Positions 25,021 to 33,981 of a stretch of DNA of 64,000 bases are shown here, piece by piece. The notes beneath the pieces were generated by a model. The model saw only the letters and a program-made list of their open reading frames with translations, had not been told where the DNA came from and searched no databases. Source of the stretch: Symbiodinium natans (taxonomy: Eukaryota > Sar > Dinophyceae > Suessiales > Symbiodiniaceae). The number at the start of each line of letters is the position of its first letter. Position 1 is the stretch's first letter. The stretch spans positions 215,001 to 279,000 of the forward strand of contig CAJNDS010002548.1 in assembly GCA_905221605.1 (NCBI GenBank), read 5' to 3'. The position numbers and the translations under genes are program-made.

Positions 25021-26930
25021 TCGTCCGGTGTGCGCAGGAACGCACGCGCGCGGGCGCCCACGTCGCGCTGCGTTTGCAGGCACAAAAAGGCGAGTGGGAA
25101 CCCTGGCGGCTAGAGGGGTGGGGCGCCTTGTTTGGGACGCTCGCAGAGCCACGCTGGCCTTGGGCTTTCGTGCGGGCTGACATGTGCCAGTTCGCGCGGG
25201 CCAGTGGCCGCAGCAACCTCGTTGAGAGCGGGGCCCTGTGGCTCGCCGATTTCAGTTTAGAATCGGTAGGTTTGAGGTGTAGTAGGCCGGATGCGCTAGG
25301 CGCAGCGCAGCACAAGCACGTTGAGCGCGCGCAAGCTGACTACAACCTCATAGGGGCGGCTTTCTGCGCCTCGCTCCAGGACCTTGGTCTGAGGGGCGCG
25401 GAAGAGCTGTGCACCGCTGCAGTTGAAAGCTTTCCAGCCACTGCGGGTGCAGATAGCGCCGCGGCTGCGCCACAGCCCTCTCCGGTCGTTCCCCTCCCGG
25501 ACGTGCGCTCGGGCGAGGACCTCACGCCAGCAGAGCGTGCCGAGCTGGATAAGGAGGTGGATAAGTATGCCGCGGAGAAGGAAGCGTTTTGGCGGACCAA
25601 GGCGGACGCCAAGGACTGGGATTCCGTCCGGGCGGACCTTGAGGTCTATGCTCTTGCGGGCGAGAAGGTCGCGGAGGATCCTAGGCGCACCGAGGCCTAT
25701 AGAGACCTCGTATGGTCGGGTTTGAAGATCGAGCCTGGACCAACCAGACCCGGGCTGACCGATGCTGACATCGCAGCCGTCAGGGAGGTCATACGGCGAA
25801 AAGCCGCTGGGTTCTGGGTGGAGGACACCACTAGGACCACGGTCAGGAAGTTCGCCCATGACTGTATCCCCACCGGGCCGCCGGTCTCGTCCCAGCCTCA
25901 CAGTCTGAGGGGCGAGTCCGCGCAATGGGTCGACGACAAGCTTGAAGAGGAATGCAAGCGGGGTCAGTTGATCCGCGGCAGCTCGGCTTGGGGATCTGCG
26001 CCGTTTCCGACCAAGGAAATGCCCAGCTACAAGCGGCATAGGAAGCGACGCTTGGTGGTTGACTACCGCCGTGTGAATGCCCGAATGAAGCGCTCCACGT
26101 ACTATTGTCGGCGGGGCAGCGATGTGCTCGCCGCCGCAGTAGGTTCGGTTTGGTATACCTTCGTGGATGCGGTTAGTGGGTTTAATCAGATTAGGAACAC
26201 CAAGCGAGCTCGCGAGGTGTTGGCCATTGTGGCAAGATCAGGGAAATATCTCCCTGTCGGCCTTACCTTTGGCCCGATTAACGGCCCAGATGATTTCAAC
26301 TTTGTGGTTGATAGGGCCTATGCCCCCGGCAGAGGTAGGCGCCTTAAGTATACTAAGGAGTGGATTGCCTACGTGGATGATCTTACTGTTAGGACGGGTA
26401 GGGTCATTGATGGGCAGTTTTTCACTGATGCCCAAGCCGAGGGGGCGGTGCGCGAAGCGTGCGCCAAGGGGGCAGTCGCGGCTCCGCAGAGCGCGTCGTC
26501 TGCTCTTGAAGCCTTAGGCGTTCGCGGTGCGCACAACTCCAAGCGCGCGAACCATGACGCGGCGCGCTCGGACCAGAATCACCCCACGCGCGTTCTGATG
26601 CTCAGGATGTTGGGGCTGTTCGGGTGTTTCTGTGTTCAGGGCGGGTGTTTTTGGGGCGGGCCGTTTCCCAGGTCGCCGGTCTGCGGGCAGAAGGATTTTT
26701 CGTCGTTCGTCGCGTGCAGCTTCGTTCGTTTGTCCCGCAGCCAGTGTTTAGGAAGCAGGCCTAGAGGTTCGGTCCAAGGTCGAAGCAGAAGCCGTAGAAG
26801 CCTTAAAGCCCCGACCTTAAGGAAACCCCCCAAACCCCCGCCGCAGCGGTTCAAGTGTGTTGTAGAGCCTAGGGTAGGTAGTCTCTCCCCGCGTTCGTGC
26901 CTGTGCACTGCGCCCCGCTGCGGGTCGTGA
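25005..26930 (+). pseudogene. element 1: methyltransferase-like section and RT fingers/palm (frame-shifted)
   Basis: Continues the polyprotein in another frame after the 1-nt deletion. The first 150 codons complete a Rossmann-like section. From about 25,500 a helical run leads to RT fingers and palm: LIRGSSAWGSAPFPTKE, RRLVVDYRRVNARMK, FVDAVSGFNQI (catalytic D at 26166-26168), LTFGPINGPDDFNF and IAYVDDLTVRTG (YVDD at 26370-26381). The palm stops a short helix after YVDD; thumb and connection lie 5.9 kb upstream before the integrase. From about 26,580 the translation looks like non-coding DNA up to the TGA at 26928-26930, which lies inside hairpin 4. In element 2 that codon is CGA. Confidence 0.8.
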
Positions 26931-26939
26931 CCAGACCGC
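26920..26939 (+). repeat. covarying hairpin 4 (pair change at next position, T-A)
   Basis: GCGGGTC / GTGACCA / GACCGC. The TGA that ends the frame is part of the loop. Element 2 copy 44841-44860 has loop GCGACCA. Confidence 0.75.
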
Positions 26940-26994
26940 GCGGGAGCGACCGATCGGTCGCCCGGACCTTCGTGGTCAACCACAAGGCCCCGCT

Positions 26995-27014
26995 GCGGGC
27001 CGTGCCCTGGCCGC
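26995..27014 (+). repeat. covarying hairpin 5 (G-C)
   Basis: GCGGGCC / GTGCCCT / GGCCGC, flanked like hairpin 4 by CCCCGCT and GCGGGAGCG. Element 2 copy: 44916-44935. Confidence 0.75.
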
Positions 27015-27057
27015 GCGGGAGCGGCTGCCTACCACTACTGCACACCGGCCCCTTGCA

Positions 27058-27077
27058 GCGGGCCGTGTCCTGGCCGC
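27058..27077 (+). repeat. covarying hairpin 6 (G-C)
   Basis: GCGGGCC / GTGTCCT / GGCCGC, 67 nt before the ATG of the Tpt1-like section. Element 2 copy: 44979-44998. Confidence 0.75.
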
Positions 27078-27143
27078 TCAAGGGCGCGTCAGGTTTCCCT
27101 CGCCCATCGGAGGTCCTGCAAAGCCGCGGGCCTCAGTGCCGCG

Positions 27144-27464
27144 ATGGGTGGAGGAGGGTCGAAGGGCAGGGGCAAGAGCAAGAGCCCAGGCCCTAAGGGC
27201 CGGAAGGGCCCGCCCACGATAGACGACGTGCAGCGCCTGCTAGTCCGATGCATGCGGCACGGCGAAGGTGGCTGCAGAGGCCGGTTCGGTCCGGGCGGCC
27301 TCTACCCGGTTGATGAGTTGATCGAACAACTCGGGATCACCATCAACCAGTACAACCAGGCGGTCGCGCACGACGCCAGCCAGCGGAAACCGAGGTTGGA
27401 TACCTCGCACGCTGGTTTCCTTCGTGCCTTCCAAGGCCACTCTGCCATCCGATGGGGTTCATGA
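27144..27464 (+). pseudogene. element 1: Tpt1/KptA-like domain, N-terminal part (broken)
   Basis: From ATG 27144: a basic Gly/Lys tail, then DDVQRLLVRCMRH, GLYPVDELIEQLGITINQ and FLRAFQGHS, the RNA-binding lobe and RAxQGHS block of RNA 2'-phosphotransferases. A 10-nt deletion near 27445, right after QGHS, shifts the frame. Domain intact in element 2. Confidence 0.7.
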
Positions 27465-29776
27465 TGGAGGGCCTAAGTGAGACGGTCATCGACGACCTCA
27501 TCCGTCAGTATGGCCCGGCCATGTGGCACGGCACGGACCTGCATGTCGTGCCAAGCCTGTTGCAGAACGGCCTGATCCCCGGCGGCGGGCCGGGAGGCCG
27601 CCTCGGGGTGCACTACGTCCTAGGACACTGCCCCACGCAGTGGGAGGACGGAAGGCGCGGGTTCCGCCGCGGATCGACTTGCATAGTCGAGGTCCGACTG
27701 GCGGTCCTGCGGGACGCCGGAGTGCCCATCTATGCAGGAGCGGATGGGGTGGCCCTCACTGGCCAGATTAGGGCCACCGGCATTTCCCGCATCTGGGCAC
27801 TCCCCAGGGGCTCGCCTGTCTACTCAGACTTGATAGCTGAGTTGGAAGTGGATAGGTTGGTCCTGCGTGTCGACCTAAAGAGTTTAGGCGACTCCAGTGC
27901 GGGCCCCAACCCGCCGTTGGGGCGAGGACCGAAACTGGGCACGGTCCAAGCGTCCCAAGCTGCTGCGGCCAGCAGTGGCGCGGCGAGCTCCTCGACGGTT
28001 GTGCTGGCCCCTGCGGGTCGTGTCATGGCCGCGGGGGCCGCCCAACCTGTTACCCCTCCTAAGGCCGCGCCTAAGGCCAAAGGGCGTCCCTTAGGGACCC
28101 CTAGGACTTCGATCGTGCCAGCGAAGCCCAAGGTGTACCCTAGGCGTAACGTCCCGGGCCCCAATGTCCTCGAGCCCGAGGACTCGCTCGAGGAAGAGGC
28201 AGCCCAAGCAGCTGAAGGTGTCGAGGAAGATAGTTCCAGCTCGGATCTTCCCGACACGCGGGCGCCTCCAGCCGCGGTCAAAGTGAAGGAGGACGAGGAG
28301 CCCGCTGGTGGGGCCCAGGCCGAGAGCACAGAGGAAGGAGTCCTCGTGCTCGGCCAGTCTGTGGTCACCAGCGCGAAGGAATACCTCGCGCGGTCCGAAG
28401 CTCTCCTTAGAGCGCAGAAGCTCCAGTCGAGAATACTGGAGGTTGCGGGAACTGCGATGGTGAAGCTGGAGAAGATCACCAAGCGTGAGGAGTCCCTCAA
28501 AACGCTGCGCCGAGAGGGAGAGAGTCGGGCGGCCGGGGAAGGCGCCGACGGGGAAGAGGTGTCTGACGATGGTCAGGACGCCCCCGGGGCTGCTGGGTCG
28601 AGCAGTTCCGCCAGGCCTTCGGGAGGCGGGACCGCCCAGTCCGCCTCAGCCTCAGAGGAGCCTCGCCCCAACGCTGACGGCCACTACGGATGTTCGGCTC
28701 CGGGATGCGGGCTAGCCTTTGAGTCGCTGGTGCAGTACCACTTGCATCAGGCGGCCTGCCATGGCGCCTCTCTTCCGCCCAACCTGGGGATCAGCCCCTC
28801 CGCACCTCTTGACCCTTTTCGTCAGGACTGGCGGGGACGGCTGTTCCGCCGAGGAAAGGACGGTGGGTATGGGGAGGTGCCCATGCTCCGAGTGATTCGG
28901 TACCACAAAGCCAACGGGTACGATCACTCGAGAGTCCCGCTCCTGAGGCGAGGGGACCGAATCCAGCTTGAGGATGGATCGCACCACATCTATGGTGGTA
29001 GCCATCCGCCGGGGTGGCTTCGCGACGACCCCGAGCTGGACCCCCCTGGTGCTCCAGAGGGAAGCGATGGAGGGTCCACGCCCAAGAGCGAGCCCACGGA
29101 GGAGGCCGTGCCCGAGCCTCCGCGGAAGGCCGCTCCGCGCGGGCGGGCCCTCGAGCCGCCGAAGGGCGACGTCCAGCGACGCCTGGCCGAGCGTCGCTCC
29201 AAGCGAGATTACTCGCCGGACCTGGTGACGCCTCTTGACGATCTCCATGCCAAGGAGATCGACTCCTTCTTCGCGGGCGACCCAGCCGCGGATAGCCTTG
29301 ACGTCATTTTGATGCGCGCCGAGGTTCGCACTGAGTCCCACCTCAAGGTTGGCCGGGAGGAGGAAGAGCCCCTGGTCAAGGAGGAACAGGAGGAGGAGGC
29401 TGAGGTCGTCAAGGACGAAGAGGTCTCGGTTGAGATGGAGGCTGCCACCGCGGATGAGGCGGACGAGGTCGCCCTCCCAGCCAACCGAGCCTACGTCGAA
29501 GGCCGCTTCTACCCCTACGGCAGCGGTGCCTTTTCTGCGAAGCCATCAACCCGGTTACCGAGGACCAGTGCCTCACCACGCACGCGGGCGGCCCGAATGC
29601 GGGCGCCCCGTGCGACGGCCGATGGATCAATGGGATCGACATCGGGTGGTGGGAGGTGGATCCCCAAACCGCGCCGGAGCAATGGCGGCGGAGGTTTTCT
29701 GCCGAAGAGCTTGAAGACCAACAAGCGCGGGCAGATGCCGCGAGGCTCCTCAGCGATGAGGAAGGCAGTGCCCTAA
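27452..29776 (+). pseudogene. element 1: Tpt1/KptA-like C-terminal lobe, C2H2 finger and linker
   Basis: Carries AMWHGTDLHVVPSLLQNGL and VHYVLGH of the Tpt1 catalytic lobe, long acidic and proline-rich linkers, and a C-x4-C-x12-H-x4-H finger (YGCSAPGCGLAF...HQAACH, about 28685-28760). Frame is lost by a 4-nt deletion near 29526 inside the first RanBP2-like finger. Confidence 0.65.
28013..28032 (+). repeat. covarying hairpin 7 (T-G wobble here, C-G in element 2)
   Basis: GCGGGTC / GTGTCAT / GGCCGC in coding sequence. Element 2 copy 45944-45963 reads GCGGGCC and pairs fully. Confidence 0.7.
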
Positions 29777-31757
29777 CTGCTATGAATGGAACCTTTCATT
29801 CAGGCAGCTGTGCTTTAGGTGCAGCACGCCCCTCCGCTTGGCAGAGGTAGTTTCCCGCGGGATCCCGGATCCGCGGCGCGGCGAACAGAGGGACTCGGGC
29901 TCCGAGAGCAGCCAGGATGAGCTGGAGTACGAGATCCTTCTGGCCAATCGCGCGATGGATCAGGAAACGATCCAGCCTCTTCTTAGAAGCAAACACAAGA
30001 AGAGGGGCGGCAAGAGACGTCGCGAGGAGGCCACGCACGGCAAGGGCCGCGACCCTTGGGGTGCTTGGGCAGACGCCCGTGGCAAGGGCCAGGGCAAGCC
30101 GAAGGGCAGAGGCAAGTCCGATGCCAAGGGCAAGCCCAAGGGGAGGGGCAAGTACGCCTGGGGCGCTTTCGCCGCGGGCATTGTTGCCGCGCTCCAACCC
30201 CGCCCAAGCACAAGCTGGGTCCCAGCTTTCCCGTGCGGGTCGGCCCGGCCGCCGCCGAGTGTTCCGCTTCCGCCGCGGACCCCCTTTTTCCTGGGTCGCG
30301 GGCTCCTCAATCGGTTGATGCACGCCCTCAACGGGAACGTCAACGGCTGGTGGGGCCTGGCGGCTGCAGCGTCGGCGCCGATTGCCTTGCAGTTGCACCG
30401 CGGGGTTGTGCATGTTGTCGAGGACTCCATGCACGCGGTTGCAACGGTTTCGGCCGACGTTGTCGAGGAAATCGGCCATGGGGCCAGGCGGACCGTGTGG
30501 GTCGCCGGAACAGCCATCACTCTGGTAGTAGTGATCTTGTGCGGTGCTGCTCTGTGGTACGTGAGTCGTGCCGTTGCCAATCGCATTGCGCATTTGCGAC
30601 ATGGCAACACCGCGGCCCCTGAGGCGCGGCTGTCTCAACTCCTTGGCTCTGAGGCGACGTTTGAGGTCGCGAGCACCAAGAAAGGGGTGACCCATAAGGT
30701 TTGGGTGCATCTCAAGGAGGAGACAGCTGCCTGTGGCTGTCGTGCTTACCTGGCAGAAGGACGCTGCGGGCATTGCGATGCCGCAATGGACACCGCCCGT
30801 TCCTTAGGGTTTTTGCACGCGGCCCAGCGAGGCGCGGGTCCTGCGCTCACAGACTCCATTCGGAGTACCGCCTCCGATGCCCTAGCTAAGGGTAAGGTGG
30901 TGTTGGGTTTGGGGAACAGTGAAGGGTGTTTCTCCCAACTCGCGGCCAAGAGCCGCGGGCTCTCCTGCTTTCAGGGGCTCGCGGGTCGTGACCTGGCCGC
31001 GGCCCCAGCAAATGGAGCGAGCGCAGCCCACGCACAGTCCGGCTCCGTGCAACGTGCCGCCACCGCCACTGTGGCGCGCACGCCAGGCCGGAGGAACAAG
31101 GGCCCAGCCCCCGCTAGGAGTTCTCCAGTCAAAGAAGCGGAATTCCTTGCGGGCGGGCCATACATTCAGGCCGCCCAAACGCTGCTTGGGTCTGGAGCAG
31201 CAGAGGATGTGATCTACATCCGGGCTTACAGCTTAGATTGCCCATCCTGCATCGAGGCAATCGAAGCGTCGCTTGGCAAGGGCGCAAGCGTTCGGATTGT
31301 CGCCGACATGGGACAATGCCACCGCACCAAGCTTCAGTGGCAAGCGTTGAAACGCTTGGCGGCCGCAGGTGCCGAGGTGAAGGTGGGTTGCGGCACATCC
31401 TTGCGCGACGCCTATGCTCGCGACGGCCGCGGGGCTAAGGTAGGCGCCGGGATTCAAGGGCTGCACCATGCCAAGGCCCTTTGCCTACTGCGGCCTGACG
31501 GCGCGGTGGTGCTGATTGGGAGCCTCAATTTTACCACAAGCAGCAAAGCCAATGCGGAGGCAGGGCTTAAGCTTGAGGTCCCCAAGACGCACCCTGTCGC
31601 GCAGTCCTACGTCGAGGATTTCCAGAGGGTGTCGGCGGAGGCATTCTCCCTCGATGAGGCGGTTGCGAAGCGCCCTCAGTTGGAGCGAGCCAGTAGCTCC
31701 AACGTTGCTGGCAACGCCACTCGTGCCCCCAACACTGCTCCACAGGGTATCGAGTAG
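29764..31757 (+). pseudogene. element 1: membrane, SWIM and PLD-like section
   Basis: After a 127-nt deletion (relative to 47693-47819 of element 2) that removes the tryptophan of the second RanBP2 finger, the frame ending at 31757 contains a basic Gly/Lys region, a membrane segment (AGTAITLVVVILCGAALWYV), a SWIM finger (CGCRAYLAEGRCGHC) and a PLD-like end (LHHAKALCLL, VLIGSLNFTTSSKAN). See element 2 for details. Confidence 0.65.
30981..31000 (+). repeat. covarying hairpin 8
   Basis: GCGGGTC / GTGACCT / GGCCGC (one G-U pair) in coding sequence. Element 2 copy: 49037-49056. Confidence 0.7.
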
Positions 31758-32438
31758 GCTGCGGCCAGTTGGCGCGGCGTGGTATGCATCCACGCATTAT
31801 CAGAGCAGGCGTTGCAGCACGGCACGTTGCTTCGCCAACCTTTTGCACTTTCTTTTGCGTGACTGCGGGCGAATAGCCGCGGCAGGTTGGAAGCCTGCCC
31901 ATTTTGCATTCCCCGCACTTTTCTTCTCCGCCCTGCCTGTGGCCCCTCTTGTCGAGGGTGCTCTTTTGCAGGTGCTGCGGACCGTGTCCTGGTCGCGGCA
32001 GTGCGCTCGCCGAAGCGCGTGCGAGTTGCACTGGCTGCGGCACAAGCAATGTGCGCGGCTCTCGCTGAGTCCGGTAGCCCGTAGGGTAGTTCTGGATAGG
32101 TGAGTAGCCGTAGCCGTAGCTTAGGGCCGGTAGGTTGTACAGTGTACCATTTGTACCATAGTCTGCGCACTGGCAGCTAGAGACCAGCTCGAGGATTCAG
32201 GAGCCTCGCCCACCAGCAAAAGGGTGAGGGCCTTCAGGGAAAGGGCGGTTTAGGGCTGCTGAGGGTTGCTGTCGTCGTGCGTTCGTTTTGGTGGTGCGGG
32301 CTAGCGTCCCTGCCGCATGCCAATGCTCATGATGTGCGGACCACCGCGGTCGCACGCGACACCCTCTCCCTTCCCTTTCTGTGTTCAGCGCGAGTGCCTG
32401 CTGCACTCCGAGCTCGAGATGAGCTGGAAGCCTCGGCT
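31758..32438 (+). other. 3' untranslated region of element 1
   Basis: Non-coding. Shared with element 2 up to about 32160 (TGTACCATAG), with differences in the first part, then unrelated in sequence up to the last 20 bp before the LTR. Confidence 0.7.
31977..31996 (+). repeat. covarying hairpin 9 (variable pair A-T)
   Basis: GCGGACC / GTGTCCT / GGTCGC in the 3' untranslated part. Element 2 copy: 49993-50012. Confidence 0.75.
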
Positions 32439-32448
32439 GAGGGGCGAA
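32439..32448 (+). promoter_or_regulatory. polypurine tract
   Basis: GAGGGGCGAA directly before the 3' LTR, identical in element 2 (50399-50408). Probable primer for plus-strand DNA. Confidence 0.65.
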
Positions 32449-32748
32449 TGTGAGCAGGTCTATGCACGCACGCTGCATGTGCAAAGCTGCCAGGGCCAGT
32501 ACTGTAGTAGTTTTCCTTTGCATGCGTAGTTTTGCAATTCGTAACAATGCCAATGTTTTGGCTCAAGTACCGAGCTTGTGCCTTTGAGCACGGTAGTTTC
32601 GTACAGTAGCTCTTAGGTTGCTGTGCGGTCCGACCGGACGCACTCAGGCGTAGCTGCACAAGTGCTTGAACTCGCGAAGTCGTAAAACAGCGTGACCGGG
32701 CTGTGATTGCATTGGCTTAGTGCAAGTCCAGTGCTGGTCGACTTCACA
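32449..32748 (+). repeat. 3' LTR of element 1
   Basis: 300 bp, identical by eye to the 5' LTR. Followed by AAAG, the target duplication. Confidence 0.95.
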
Positions 32749-32988
32749 AAAGAAAACATATATATATATATATGCATATATACATATGTCTTAAACACGC
32801 ATGATATGTACACATATAAATATACATATAAATATAAATATAAATATAAATATAAATATAAATATAAATATAAATATAAATAAATCAACATATATATATA
32901 TATATACATACTCATGTGTATATACATATATATATATATTCTATATTTATTTACTCATTTCTTCACTAATTAATGTATTTATGTGCGT

Positions 32989-33024
<36 letters not shown>

Positions 33025-33468
33025 TAACATATATATATACATATATTAGAATATATACTGTTTAGTAATGGTCTTTTCGCGAGCTTCTCGACATTAGGGT
33101 TTAGGGTCTAGGGTTAAGGTTGTGGGGGGTGGGACCTGCGAAGCGCGCCAAGCAATCACATATGTTGCCATCAGTATGCATGTGTGCAAGTATGTGTATA
33201 TATACATATAGACACACACACATATGTATATACATATATATATCTAGAGAGAGCCATTAATTATTATGTCTGCAGACATATTGAAAAAAGATACACATAA
33301 ATAAGTAAGTAATTAAAAAACAATTAAATAAACAAATTAAATATATATATATATATATATATACATAAACAACAAATGTACAAAACACACGGTTTATACG
33401 TATGTATACATATATGCAAAGGTTCACAACTACATAAAAGTTTCTGTATAAATAAAATTTATGCACAT
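32749..33468. repeat. AT-rich spacer between the two elements
   Basis: (TA)n tracts, an (AAATAT)n run (32818-32884), more (TA)n (32990-33020, 33340-33362) and a short GGGTTTAGGG stretch (about 33095-33115). No gene. Both elements landed in this kind of DNA. Confidence 0.85.
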
Positions 33469-33777
33469 TGTGAGCTGACATGAGTGCATATGCATCTTCT
33501 GCTCTGTGATGCATTAGGACTCGGCAGACCACCTTGTAGTTTTCCTTTGCATGTAGAGTTTTGCAATTCGAATCAATGCCAATATTTTGGCTCAAGTACC
33601 GAGCTTGTGCCTTTGAGCACGGTAGTGTCGTACAGTAGCTCTTAGGTTGCTGTGCGGTCCGACCGGACGCACTCAGGCGTAGCTGCACAAGTGCTTGAAC
33701 TCGCGAAGTCGTAAAACAGCGTGACCGGGCTGTGATTGCATTGGCTTAGTGCAAGTCCAGTGCTGGTCGACTTCACA
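33469..33777 (+). repeat. 5' LTR of element 2
   Basis: 309 bp, identical by eye to 50409-50717. The first about 75 bp are unrelated to element 1's LTR. From GTAGTTTTCCTTTGCATG on they match closely. Confidence 0.95.
33578..33596 (+). promoter_or_regulatory. spliced-leader relic in LTR
   Basis: GCCAATATTTTGGCTCAAG, again containing the last 12 nt of the dinoflagellate spliced leader. The 3' LTR copy is at 50518-50536. Confidence 0.75.
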
Positions 33778-33779
33778 AT

Positions 33780-33797
33780 TGGGGGCTGTTCTGGGAA
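33780..33797 (+). promoter_or_regulatory. tRNA primer-binding site, proline-type
   Basis: Same 18 nt as in element 1, 2 nt after the LTR. Confidence 0.65.
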
Positions 33798-33981
33798 ACG
33801 TACAGCTCTTGTGCCTACGGCCCGAGTGGGCAAGCATTGCTTTGCTTGTCTGTCGCGGTCCGTGACCTGGACGCGTGGACTGTGTGCCACGCTTGCGGCC
33901 TGTTAACCAAGGCGCGGCGCTTCGCGTGCCACGCCTGCGGCCTGCTAACCAAGGCGCGGCTTTTCGCCCTGTGTTGCGGGA

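Larger units (their letters stand above)
15555..32748 (+). mobile_element. LTR retrotransposon, element 1 (Ty3/gypsy-related, permuted RT)
   Basis: 17,194 bp between two identical 300-bp LTRs, flanked by the 4-bp direct repeat AAAG (15551-15554 and 32749-32752). Order: LTR, primer site, Gag, two CCCH fingers, protease, RT thumb/RNase H, integrase, methyltransferase-like section, RT palm, then a second coding section with Tpt1-like, zinc-finger, membrane, SWIM and PLD-like parts, then purine tract and LTR. Compared with element 2 it has a 1-nt deletion near 25004, a TGA at 26928-26930, a 10-nt deletion near 27445, a 4-nt deletion near 29526 and a 127-nt deletion at 29763/29764. Identical LTRs imply a recent insertion, so the lesions may have been copied from a defective RNA. 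Confidence 0.93.
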
